Positions 56,146 to 64,000 of a stretch of 64,000 nucleotides of DNA are shown one piece after another. Every line of letters starts with the position of its first letter. The first letter of the stretch is position 1. Origin of the DNA: Rhodospirillales bacterium (GTDB lineage Bacteria; Pseudomonadota; Alphaproteobacteria; Rhodospirillales; UBA2165); NCBI GenBank assembly GCA_028345065.1, contig JAOMCN010000002.1, positions 1-64,000 on the forward strand, given 5' to 3'. The notes beneath the pieces were generated by a model, which was given only the letters and a program-made list of their open reading frames with translations, ran no database searches and was not told the DNA's origin. Made by a program: the position numbers and the translations under genes.

Positions 56146-56509
56146 AATGACATTTACGAAAACAGATCTCTCGAAGCTTTTCTTCCGGGAAATTGAACGA
56201 CCCGAAGCACTTCTTTACCAGTTTATTCCCCTTACAGGGATCTGCCTCATCCAGGTCTTCATAAATTTCATAAATGAACCTTATTTCGACACTTTCCGTC
56301 TCCCTGTCGAAGCGGCCGATACACGTGTGGCGGTCGTTATAGTATTGATCCCATTTAGATCTATCGGTTATGAACCTCGTTTGTTCGAGCCGGATTTCCC
56401 ATTCCCACCGTGTTTCAAGGTAATCCCTGTAGACATGGAGAGCCATCTTCTCAAGAACCTGCCGACCGTCGGCACCGAGTCCTTCTGGGATATTCTCCTG
56501 ATTTTCCAT
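56144..56509 (-). CDS. hypothetical protein (tandem paralog of 56599-56931)
   Basis: MENQENIPEGLGADGRQVLEKMALHVY...FPEEKLREICFRKCH. Confidence 0.65.
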   Translation of the reverse strand: MENQENIPEGLGADGRQVLEKMALHVYRDYLETRWEWEIRLEQTRFITDRSKWDQYYNDRHTCIGRFDRETESVEIRFIYEIYEDLDEADPCKGNKLVKKCFGSFNFPEEKLREICFRKCH

Positions 56510-56598
56510 TAAAAATACACCTCCTCAGGTTTCGTGCGAACGGGAGACGTCCCCCTGCCCGCATTCAGGGCCCCGGTTGTTGAAAGCCCCCCTCTCCC

Positions 56599-56931
56599 CT
56601 AGTGACACTTCTGTAGCCAGAGCTCCTTAATTTTTGCTTCCGGAAAGACAACTGAGCCGTCATATCTGATATTCCCGGGGTAACGATCACACCCTGGAAC
56701 CTCAAACATGATTTCAACACTTCCATGTTCCGGGTGCATCCGACCGTAATAACAATATTCCTCGTCGGGGTAATGTCGTCCATCAGCACCAAAATGCAGT
56801 GGATTGAGTTCTTCCGGGTAGTAAACAATCTCGCTTTCGATCCACCACGAGTAAACATAGAGAGCCATTTCCTTGAGAACCCGATGCCCGTTGGGGCCGA
56901 GTTCCCGGGGGATATTCTCCCGTTTTTCCAT
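56599..56931 (-). CDS. hypothetical protein (tandem paralog of 56144-56509)
   Basis: MEKRENIPRELGPNGHRVLKEMALYVY...FPEAKIKELWLQKCH. Confidence 0.65.
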   Translation of the reverse strand: MEKRENIPRELGPNGHRVLKEMALYVYSWWIESEIVYYPEELNPLHFGADGRHYPDEEYCYYGRMHPEHGSVEIMFEVPGCDRYPGNIRYDGSVVFPEAKIKELWLQKCH

Positions 56932-57026
56932 AAATCAGACACCTCCAAAGGTATACGCGCGCCCAATTGCGCAACGTTCATAAGAGATGTTTTTAGAGCG
57001 AAGGGGGTATCCCCCTTTCCTGAATT

Positions 57027-57578
57027 TTATCCGGGTTCATATTTGCCTCCGTCATCCTTGACCGGAAAGTTCCTTTTGTACCAGTCCTCCACGCGACCGC
57101 TCCCCCAGATGCAATAATATCTGTCCCACGGCTGGCTCGACGCCACCACCCTTGCTGGCTCCCCCATCTCCCTGAGATGTGCCTGAAGGAGTGATATACT
57201 GAGGTCCTTCTGACCTGCACCGCGGCCTGCACAACGGGCGCTTATCTGAAGACCCTTGTTGTAAATCTTATGAACAAAGTCCAGTCCCCCGACCTCCCCA
57301 TTCCGGCCCCTGAGTTTCTCCCCGATATTCAGATCATGAAGAAGCTTGTACGCTTCCGCGTAGGGACTTCCGCTATCTCCCCAGACCGGAAGACCGTCAC
57401 GCCAAAGTCCAATCATGTGGGACCATTCTCCAGTGATAACGACCAGTTTATAATCAGTCCGAATGGGGGCGTCTATGACCGGCCCCGAACCGGACCCTAT
57501 GGCGGCGATGTAGCGTTGAAGCGTTGCAGCGGTCACGAGCTGCCCTGCCCCGACGAGAAACGTACGACGACTTATCAT
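57027..57578 (-). CDS. hypothetical exported protein with Tat-like signal
   Basis: MISRRTFLVGAGQLVTAATL (twin-Arg-like), 183 aa. Confidence 0.55.
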   Translation of the reverse strand: MISRRTFLVGAGQLVTAATLQRYIAAIGSGSGPVIDAPIRTDYKLVVITGEWSHMIGLWRDGLPVWGDSGSPYAEAYKLLHDLNIGEKLRGRNGEVGGLDFVHKIYNKGLQISARCAGRGAGQKDLSISLLQAHLREMGEPARVVASSQPWDRYYCIWGSGRVEDWYKRNFPVKDDGGKYEPG

Positions 57579-57707
57579 TTAATCTTTCCTTCTCTTTAGT
57601 GCTTTCGGCTGGATGCCGCGGCGCACAATCTGAAGATCAAATGCCGTAAATCGGAACCTACCTTTTCAATGTGACAAATTTGGTCATACGTAGAGTAATT
57701 ACCTTAT

Positions 57708-58187
57708 TCATCCTAATCTCTCCTCACTAAGAAAAGTCCCATAGACCTGCACCCAATCCAGCCTGAGTGACTGACCAATAATAGCGCTGACAAAATTTGC
57801 ATGTTCAAATTCAACATCGGTTTCCAGAGAAGCCCCCTGCTCGTCTGTAAATTGAGGTGGAAACACCATCACAGCAGGTATTTCTACATACTCTTCTTCA
57901 GGTGACACAAAGAACTTTTCAAATCGCTCTTCGCGACCTCGCCAGTGTTGATATGTAGGAAAGATTTTGTTGACTTTGAGTTCAGGTCCAACCGCACCTG
58001 AGAAAGCATGATCAAAGACGCCTTCTCCATGTAATCCAAGGAGGATCTCGTCCATGTAAGTACGATAGACTGCAGAAAAACTCAGGTTTTTGTGGTGGGC
58101 CGTTTCTTTCAGCATTTCATAGCGATCCCCATCAGGGGCACCGAAAACAAAAGTAATGTCGCGATATGTTTGAGTAAGCATGGTCAT
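57708..58187 (-). CDS. hypothetical protein
   Basis: 159 aa ORF. Confidence 0.5.
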   Translation of the reverse strand: MTMLTQTYRDITFVFGAPDGDRYEMLKETAHHKNLSFSAVYRTYMDEILLGLHGEGVFDHAFSGAVGPELKVNKIFPTYQHWRGREERFEKFFVSPEEEYVEIPAVMVFPPQFTDEQGASLETDVEFEHANFVSAIIGQSLRLDWVQVYGTFLSEERLG

Positions 58188-58447
58188 ATTCCCTTTTCAA
58201 AATTGCAAAGAACTGCAATCCGCAAAGAGAATGATTGGTATTGGGAAGGTTTAGAACGTGTGAGGTCGTTACTACACCAGAACGATTAGGTCGTTACTAT
58301 TCCAATCCAAACATTCGTTTGGGATTAAGTATTATATAGGCCTGGGTGGGATGAAATTCAACGGCAGTGGTTCGTTGTAGAAGAAGCAAAGCTGTTCATG
58401 GTCTGCTATGCTTTTAATGACCTGGCTAAATAAAGGGGAAGTTAATT

Positions 58448-58657
58448 ATGAGACTGGAATTTGTAGTCGTAATTGGAATTGTTCTACTTATGCATAGTAT
58501 TTATTGGGCAGGTGCAATTGCCAGTAGAAAAGAACAAGGAGATCGTTGGAGTGATTTAAAACTCATGGCCTTCTCCTTTCCGTTGTATACAGTGGCATCC
58601 TCAATCCCAACATTCATAGTCGTAGGTTTACTATATTGGTGGCTTTACGCATTTTAG
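58448..58657 (+). CDS. small hypothetical membrane protein
   Basis: 69 aa ORF with two hydrophobic segments; upstream AAGGGGAAG. Confidence 0.5.
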   Translation: MRLEFVVVIGIVLLMHSIYWAGAIASRKEQGDRWSDLKLMAFSFPLYTVASSIPTFIVVGLLYWWLYAF

Positions 58658-58730
58658 AGGAGAGGTGAAAATGGTTGATTTCCGCAGCAACGTTACGTTG
58701 TAATATGTATGAAGGAAGCCGCTCCTGGCT

Positions 58731-59369
58731 TCACATCCGCAGGAAGATCAGGTGATTATGGTACCAACCTGGATCTTCGGCAGGTTTTTGGTAGGCAACG
58801 ATTGCTCTTGCTCCAAGAATGACCTTGAGATGCTTTGCAAGCGATAAGCCCCGCCCATTAAAGTCATCCCAGTTGATGTCGCCCTCTCTCTCTGAATAAC
58901 AACCGAGGTTCTCAAATTCCAGCTGCCAGAACGCCAGTTTTTGTGCAATCTCACGAACTTGCGGCCAATTGGGAAATTTCTCGACGAGGCTCGTGTGACT
59001 GTGACCATCGATGGCAAAAGAGCCGCAATCACAACAGACAGAGATCTGGATGAATGTAATGTCCTGCCTGGAGTTATCACCGAAGGCTTCTTCCCAGTGA
59101 TAACCATGCCTACGGAAGACTATTTCTCTCCAGGACGTGGTAATTTCTTCGCCGTCAACAACGTAGCGATCAGTGAACCTTGCGATGACGTGGCGACGTC
59201 CCTCAAGAATTCCCATCTCCTTTAGGTCTGATTTGCGGAAGCGGAAAGAACTGTTTTTGTATTTGGGATGTGAAAAGGAATACGGAAGGAGATCCTCACG
59301 CGTATCTCCATCCCGGATTTGGATTACATGTCGATAGTCTTTCGCAACAACAGCGTTAATTTCAGACAA
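58731..59369 (-). CDS. hypothetical protein
   Basis: 212 aa ORF. Confidence 0.5.
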   Translation of the reverse strand: MSEINAVVAKDYRHVIQIRDGDTREDLLPYSFSHPKYKNSSFRFRKSDLKEMGILEGRRHVIARFTDRYVVDGEEITTSWREIVFRRHGYHWEEAFGDNSRQDITFIQISVCCDCGSFAIDGHSHTSLVEKFPNWPQVREIAQKLAFWQLEFENLGCYSEREGDINWDDFNGRGLSLAKHLKVILGARAIVAYQKPAEDPGWYHNHLIFLRM

Positions 59370-59467
59370 ATTGACCTCCTACGCACGTAAAGCATCGGCA
59401 AAATGCCGACGACGTTCATAGTAGAATCAATGTGTCGATGAACTCAGATAGGAATATCCATGCCCCT

Positions 59468-60817
59468 TCATTCCGTCTCATCGGCAAATAAAGAGGGATC
59501 CTGCTCGATTAACGGCAATTCGAGACCTTCAATTTCCTGGAGGCCTCGACCCGCTATACCTTGTAAATCGCCATACATCCCGACGGTCGCCTCAATGACG
59601 TTCTGGATCTGGGTGTCACGCTTCGCCCATGAACGCATCATTGCTTTTTTTTCACGATCGAGGTCACCTTGCATATCCGAGATTTTTTCGACGATTGCCT
59701 CGACGCGATGCCGAAAATTCGGTCCCATCAGGTAGCCGTAGACTAACTCCATTTTAGTCTGCTGCCCCTCCTGAGATTGTTTTGATTGAGCGACGTCTAT
59801 GAGACTTTGCCTCAGGGCCATTGCGAGCGGCAGAAAATATTGCGGCGCCGAAACCCAGACGCCTTCAATCTGATCGAAATTATCAACTTCCTTAGGCAAT
59901 GCCGTAGAGACGAGTATCGAGAATTCCGCTTTTGCGGAGCGCTGGTCATTTCGTAATTTGGCAAGCCAACCTTCACTCCAGTTCTTGGTGCGCTTCAATT
60001 CCCACAGGATAATGCCGCTTGCCTGACCTGTCGGTGACGTGACGCGTTGTATGATGTCACCACCGAATTCCCCCTTCGGAACGGGTTCAATGCTATCAAA
60101 GGGGAACTTTGCCTTTAACATCTCCTCGAGCTCGAGTTCGAGAACCTCACCCTGGAGTTGCTGGGAGCCCTGCTCCGCCCTTTTCTTCAGGTCCTCTATC
60201 TGACGTGTCATCGATGCGATCTTCTCTTCCCTTTCCGAGATTTTAAGATTTAGAGCACCTTCCGCTTCGAGCTTTGCCTTTTTCCGGACTTCCTCAACGG
60301 AATTCAGGACACGCGTCTCAACCGTCAACTCCAGTTCACGTTTTGCGTCATCGAGTGCACGCTTCTGCTTCAGGATGTCGGCTTGAGCTTTCTGCGCTTC
60401 CGCCAACTTCTCGTCGCGCTGCTGCAGGACACCCTGGAGTTCGGTGACTTCTTCGGTTTTTGCAGTCAATTCACCGGCAGTCGCTAATTTCGCTTTTTTC
60501 GCCTCATTTTCGACGATTTTAATCCGTTCTTCCTTCACCTTTTCGGAAACCTCGTCCTCGAGGTTTTTCCGGGCGGCGGCAATCTCGTTTTCCTTTTTCT
60601 TAAGGACGCCCTCCCTCTCACTTACCTTTTCAGCCTGTTCAGCCAGTTTGACCTCAAATTCCTGGCGTGTTGCCTCGATGAGAGGGCCTGCCAGTGACTC
60701 CGTCAACTTTATTTCCGTTGAGCAGGACGGACACGTGATCGTTGGTTCTGTCATTGGATCTGTCATTCTGCAGTCTCCATAGTCGATATTTTGTAATGCG
60801 GAATTCCGGGGTTCCAT
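59468..60817 (-). CDS. DUF2130 domain-containing coiled-coil protein
   Basis: N-terminal Cys pair ITCPSCST, long coiled coil, C-terminal 'GGDIIQRVTSPTGQASGIILWELKRTKNWSEGWLAKLRNDQRSAKAEFSILVSTALP'. Confidence 0.88.
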   Translation of the reverse strand: MEPRNSALQNIDYGDCRMTDPMTEPTITCPSCSTEIKLTESLAGPLIEATRQEFEVKLAEQAEKVSEREGVLKKKENEIAAARKNLEDEVSEKVKEERIKIVENEAKKAKLATAGELTAKTEEVTELQGVLQQRDEKLAEAQKAQADILKQKRALDDAKRELELTVETRVLNSVEEVRKKAKLEAEGALNLKISEREEKIASMTRQIEDLKKRAEQGSQQLQGEVLELELEEMLKAKFPFDSIEPVPKGEFGGDIIQRVTSPTGQASGIILWELKRTKNWSEGWLAKLRNDQRSAKAEFSILVSTALPKEVDNFDQIEGVWVSAPQYFLPLAMALRQSLIDVAQSKQSQEGQQTKMELVYGYLMGPNFRHRVEAIVEKISDMQGDLDREKKAMMRSWAKRDTQIQNVIEATVGMYGDLQGIAGRGLQEIEGLELPLIEQDPSLFADETE

Positions 60818-61036
60818 AAACTACCATTCAATTCCCGGAAGCATATGTTTTTTCTTAATGACAATATGACCTCATTTCTTTTTCAGGCGGCGTTCCGGTC
60901 ATTTAAGGAGAGAAGTTCGATGTACCTGGTTTATAGGCATTGACTGCAGTTGAATGTTTTCAGACATTTGAAGACCCATTCCACCTGCCGAATATAATAA
61001 AAACGTGCGTTGAATAGTGATCAATCGGGTATGTCC

Positions 61037-61471
61037 CTACCCCGTCAGGGTGTAGCCCCTTCCATCCAGACAACCGGCGATTTCGTCGTCGTATTTTTTT
61101 CTTTCCGTCTCGAACCCTGCTGCCAGACCGATGACCCCGCCTAAGGACGCGAAGGCGATAATTCCCTCCACTCCGGTTACCAATAATGAGGCACCATAGA
61201 ATGCCCCGATGAGAGACCCGACGGTCCCGAGAACGACGGTCGTAGTCGTCGCCTTGAGAACGTTTCTCCCCCGGCACTCGAGGAGATCCGTCTCGTATTT
61301 CGCCTGATCGAAGTTCATCGCAGTACGATCCACCTCCGGGGAAGCGCAGGCAGCGAGAAGAATGGTCAATGAGATAATGATAAAATTATTCAAGGCGTTA
61401 TTTCCTCTGACGCTTCCTATAGGGGAACCATAAAGTAGAACCAAAGCGCCATGGAGATACCGCCGACCCAA
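61037..61471 (-). CDS. lipoprotein with glycine-zipper-like segments
   Basis: NNFIIISLTILLAACASPE lipobox and VVLGTVGSLIGAFYGASLL...GGVIGLAAGFE; start probably a TTG (LNNFIII). Confidence 0.6.
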   Translation of the reverse strand: MGRRYLHGALVLLYGSPIGSVRGNNALNNFIIISLTILLAACASPEVDRTAMNFDQAKYETDLLECRGRNVLKATTTTVVLGTVGSLIGAFYGASLLVTGVEGIIAFASLGGVIGLAAGFETERKKYDDEIAGCLDGRGYTLTG

Positions 61472-61811
61472 TTGACCACATCAAAGTCCTCTCTTTAGTG
61501 CTTTAGGCTCGAACCCTGGGGGTACAAGCTGAAGTTCAAATAGCTTAAAATATATTAGGGGGTGTATGTGACAGAAATGGTCACGGACTTTACCTGAATA
61601 TTATCTTCCGGGCATAAACCGGCGTCTGACGGGGTGTCCGATCTCTGATCTCAAACCAGTAAATTTAGCATATGTGGTGACGACGGTCCTGAATGTGGTG
61701 CAATATTCCCTTCGGCCTACTCAAGTATGTCTAACTCGCGTTGATCTTCTCCCTGGGGCGTCATACCCTATCCTCAATGCAGGGCAATTCTAGGATTTGG
61801 AGAAATAAATT

Positions 61812-62684
61812 ATGAACAATGTCGCGTTCATCGGATTGGGCGTCATGGGATATCCCATGGCGGGACATTTATCAAAGGCCGGCAAAAACGTCTCCGTCTA
61901 CAACCGGACAGCCTCCAGGGCAAACGATTGGTTAAAGGAGTATACCGGAATTGCACACAACACTCCTGCAGGAGCATCTCAAGACGCCGAGATTGTTTTC
62001 ACGTGCGTCGGAAATGATGCAGATGTCAGGAATGTCATCTATGGCGATGAAGGTGCCCTCGCGGGAATGAGCGAAGGCTTTGTTCTAGTGGACCACACGA
62101 CAGCATCGCCGGAACTTGCAATCGAGCTGGCTGAAGCGGCGGCTGAAAAAGGTGTCGATTTTCTGGATGCACCTGTTTCCGGGGGCCAGGCGGGAGCGGA
62201 AAACGGGACTTTGGCCATAATGGTAGGGGGAGAAAAAGAGGCATTCAATAAAGCAGAGGCCGTCATGGATTTATATGCCCGCGCCGCAACATTAATGGGA
62301 CCGACGGGATCCGGTCAATTGACGAAGGCTGCCAATCAGATTGCCATAGCAGGTCTCGTACAGGGATTATCGGAAGCGCTCAACTTTGCCAGTTGCTCAG
62401 GCCTTGACGGTAAGCAGGTTGTCGATGTGATCTCTAAAGGCGCCGCGGGATCCTGGCAGATGGAGAACCGTGGCTACACGATGGTTGAAGATGAGTTTGA
62501 TTTCGGATTTGCTGTAGACTGGATGTGCAAAGACCTGGATATAGCGTTGAAAGTAGGGCTAAACAATGGTTCCACCCTTCCGGTCACGGCATTGGTCAAC
62601 CAGTATTACAGAGAAGTCCAGAGTATGGGCGGTGGGCGATGGGACACGTCAAGCCTCATCCGTCGACTGACCCGAATTAGCTAG
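61812..62684 (+). CDS. NAD(P)-dependent oxidoreductase, 3-hydroxyisobutyrate dehydrogenase family
   Basis: FIGLGVMGYPMAGHLSKAG, DAPVSGGQAGAENGTLAIMVGG, GSGQLTKAANQI. Confidence 0.9.
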   Translation: MNNVAFIGLGVMGYPMAGHLSKAGKNVSVYNRTASRANDWLKEYTGIAHNTPAGASQDAEIVFTCVGNDADVRNVIYGDEGALAGMSEGFVLVDHTTASPELAIELAEAAAEKGVDFLDAPVSGGQAGAENGTLAIMVGGEKEAFNKAEAVMDLYARAATLMGPTGSGQLTKAANQIAIAGLVQGLSEALNFASCSGLDGKQVVDVISKGAAGSWQMENRGYTMVEDEFDFGFAVDWMCKDLDIALKVGLNNGSTLPVTALVNQYYREVQSMGGGRWDTSSLIRRLTRIS

Positions 62685-62715
62685 ATTTGGGATAGAAGAT
62701 GAACCGCTTTTCTCG

Positions 62716-63039
62716 TCACTCCGGTCGATTTAACTTCTCAAATCTCTCTATCGAAGATTGAAGGTGCTCCATTGCCGTTTTGAGTTCATCGATACTTCGG
62801 AAATTATAAAGTGGTTTCTCTCCGCGCTGCCACTTCTCCATGTCGGCTTTAAAGTTTTCCAATGACGCCTTCCATAAGCGGACTTTTTCTTCCCGGTCCT
62901 CTATATCAAGGAGATCATTAATCTCCATAATAGTCATACCGGAATTTTCTGACTTACTCTTTGACTGACCTTCCGGGTGAACCATTTCCTGGATGAAAGA
63001 GGTCTCCCGGGGTGGTTTATCGCCATCAATATAAGACAT
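62716..63039 (-). CDS. hypothetical protein
   Basis: 107 aa charged ORF. Confidence 0.4.
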   Translation of the reverse strand: MSYIDGDKPPRETSFIQEMVHPEGQSKSKSENSGMTIMEINDLLDIEDREEKVRLWKASLENFKADMEKWQRGEKPLYNFRSIDELKTAMEHLQSSIERFEKLNRPE

Positions 63040-63042
63040 CGT

Positions 63043-63291
63043 CTAAGGCATCTGAATTGCAGGCGGTTCGAGACGAATAACCTCAGGAGACTTCCTCCTA
63101 TTCCCTTTAGGACCCTTCAAACGGCGGCGAAGCCTGATAATCCAGTAGGCAAGAAAAAGCGTAACCAACGGATGGATGACGACAAACACCCAGACGTTGA
63201 GTTCCTGGTATGAAATCCCCATCCAGGCACTCATGTCCTGAAGGAGGTGGACACACCACGAGAAATAGGCATTGATTGTTGCTGAATACAT
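63043..63291 (-). CDS. small hypothetical membrane protein
   Basis: 82 aa with TM segment VWVFVVIHPLVTLFLAYWIIRL. Confidence 0.45.
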   Translation of the reverse strand: MYSATINAYFSWCVHLLQDMSAWMGISYQELNVWVFVVIHPLVTLFLAYWIIRLRRRLKGPKGNRRKSPEVIRLEPPAIQMP

Positions 63292-63324
63292 TCATGTCTC
63301 CATACGTTTGATTTTGCACGTTAC

Positions 63325-63368
63325 GCATGGAGTTGGGCAAAATCGTGCATGGAATGTGGCAAAACCGT
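63325..63368. repeat. two 22-bp direct repeats upstream of 63043-63291
   Basis: gcatggagttgggcaaaatcgt / gcatggaatgtggcaaaaccgt, directly adjacent. Confidence 0.7.
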
Positions 63369-63524
63369 GATTTATTCATGAATTACCGCGTGATCTTGAT
63401 TTTTTCCTGGTGGTGGAAACGGTCCCCTATATAGAAACCTACGACAGGGAGGTGTCTCTTCTTCTCCAAAATGCCTTATTCCGTGAATTGACTTGAGGCC
63501 TACTAGGCAAGACTGGATCGGCTT

Positions 63525-64000
63525 TTATATTAAATTCAGCTTATCCATCAGCGCTCGGAATATGGCACCTTCACTATCCATCAACTCATCGAGAACATCA
63601 AAGTGGCCCCTATTACTTACCGGCAGCAATACGGTGTCCGAAGCTTCGGAGACAAGGCCCTGATAATAACCGATGGATTGTTCTCTGAATGTCTTCAACT
63701 CCAGTTCGCCATAGGCGATAAGAGCAAAACTCTGGTAACGTTTAGGATCTAATGCAGGACTGTTACGTTTCGCCATCTCCTCATCCAGACCAACGACGTC
63801 ATTAACGTAAATTTGGATGACCGGCCGGAGGTCATAGATACCACTAGTCAAAACAGTTCCGATGACATTTGTCTCACTCTGGCACATTGCAGCAAGATGC
63901 GCCCCTGAAGAGTGACCGGAAACAACGATATCGGGGTTCTCTATACCAAATTCGTGGCGGTGTAATTTAAACCACGATAGCCCCGCCCTTACCTCAGCGA
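63525..64000 (-). CDS. alpha/beta hydrolase (partial, runs off the window)
   Basis: Minus-strand translation upstream of the listed ORF gives ...NPDIVVSGHSSGAHLAAMCQSE (GxSxG elbow), continuous with the 63525-63887 ORF. Confidence 0.75.
   Translation of the reverse strand, partial: AEVRAGLSWFKLHRHEFGIENPDIVVSGHSSGAHLAAMCQSETNVIGTVLTSGIYDLRPVIQIYVNDVVGLDEEMAKRNSPALDPKRYQSFALIAYGELELKTFREQSIGYYQGLVSEASDTVLLPVSNRGHFDVLDELMDSEGAIFRALMDKLNLI

Noticed and set aside
56054-56512. Plus-strand 152 aa ORF
   Set aside because: Antisense to the tandem paralog 56144-56509, which has conserved similarity with its neighbour and its own terminator
57002-57020. gaagggggtatccccctt hairpin as a terminator of 57027-57578
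   Set aside because: Hairpin present but no T run follows on the minus strand; left unannotated
60960-61277. Minus-strand 105 aa ORF
   Set aside because: Overlaps the lipoprotein gene in another frame; basic low-complexity composition

Overview
The window is a bacterial chromosomal segment dominated by a 7-deazaguanine DNA-modification (Dpd) type island. No rRNA, tRNA, CRISPR array or transposase was recognised. Flanking regions encode ordinary or hypothetical functions: a YfbK-like vWA protein, RhlE-type DEAD-box helicase, YaaA, a DUF2130 protein, and a 3-hydroxyisobutyrate dehydrogenase-family enzyme. A truncated dtd (D-aminoacyl-tRNA deacylase) remnant at about 19.44-19.60 kb abuts a PP2C phosphatase and looks like a rearrangement or island junction. 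From there run a PP2C / Ser-Thr kinase pair (kinase with two DUF5710-like repeats), a RecD-like helicase with an FYDLN-type zinc ribbon, a GIY-YIG-like nuclease, and a Sel1-repeat/AlbA_2 gene broken by one in-frame TAA. Next come a VUT/YhhQ-type (queuosine-precursor) transporter and a ~27 kb co-directional gene train: YaaA/DUF6884-like candidate DpdC, DpdB-like, DpdA (TGT-like), a second DpdB-like, QueC, DpdE, F, G, H, I, J, K, a DpdD candidate, a non-canonical SF1 (UvrD-like) helicase and a tail-anchored orphan protein. The most novel observations are: (i) DpdE and the SF1 helicase share an unusual C-terminal module (acidic amphipathic segment plus K/P-rich repeats); (ii) two DpdB-like paralogs flank dpdA; (iii) tandem perfect DnaA-box sequences lie in the divergent dpd promoter region; (iv) a recurring motif ~TGTGACAgAAAyGGTCAyA lies upstream of several unrelated genes; (v) a nested, mutually exclusive hairpin sits at ~13.97 kb. 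All family assignments come from reading motifs by eye; no searches were run.
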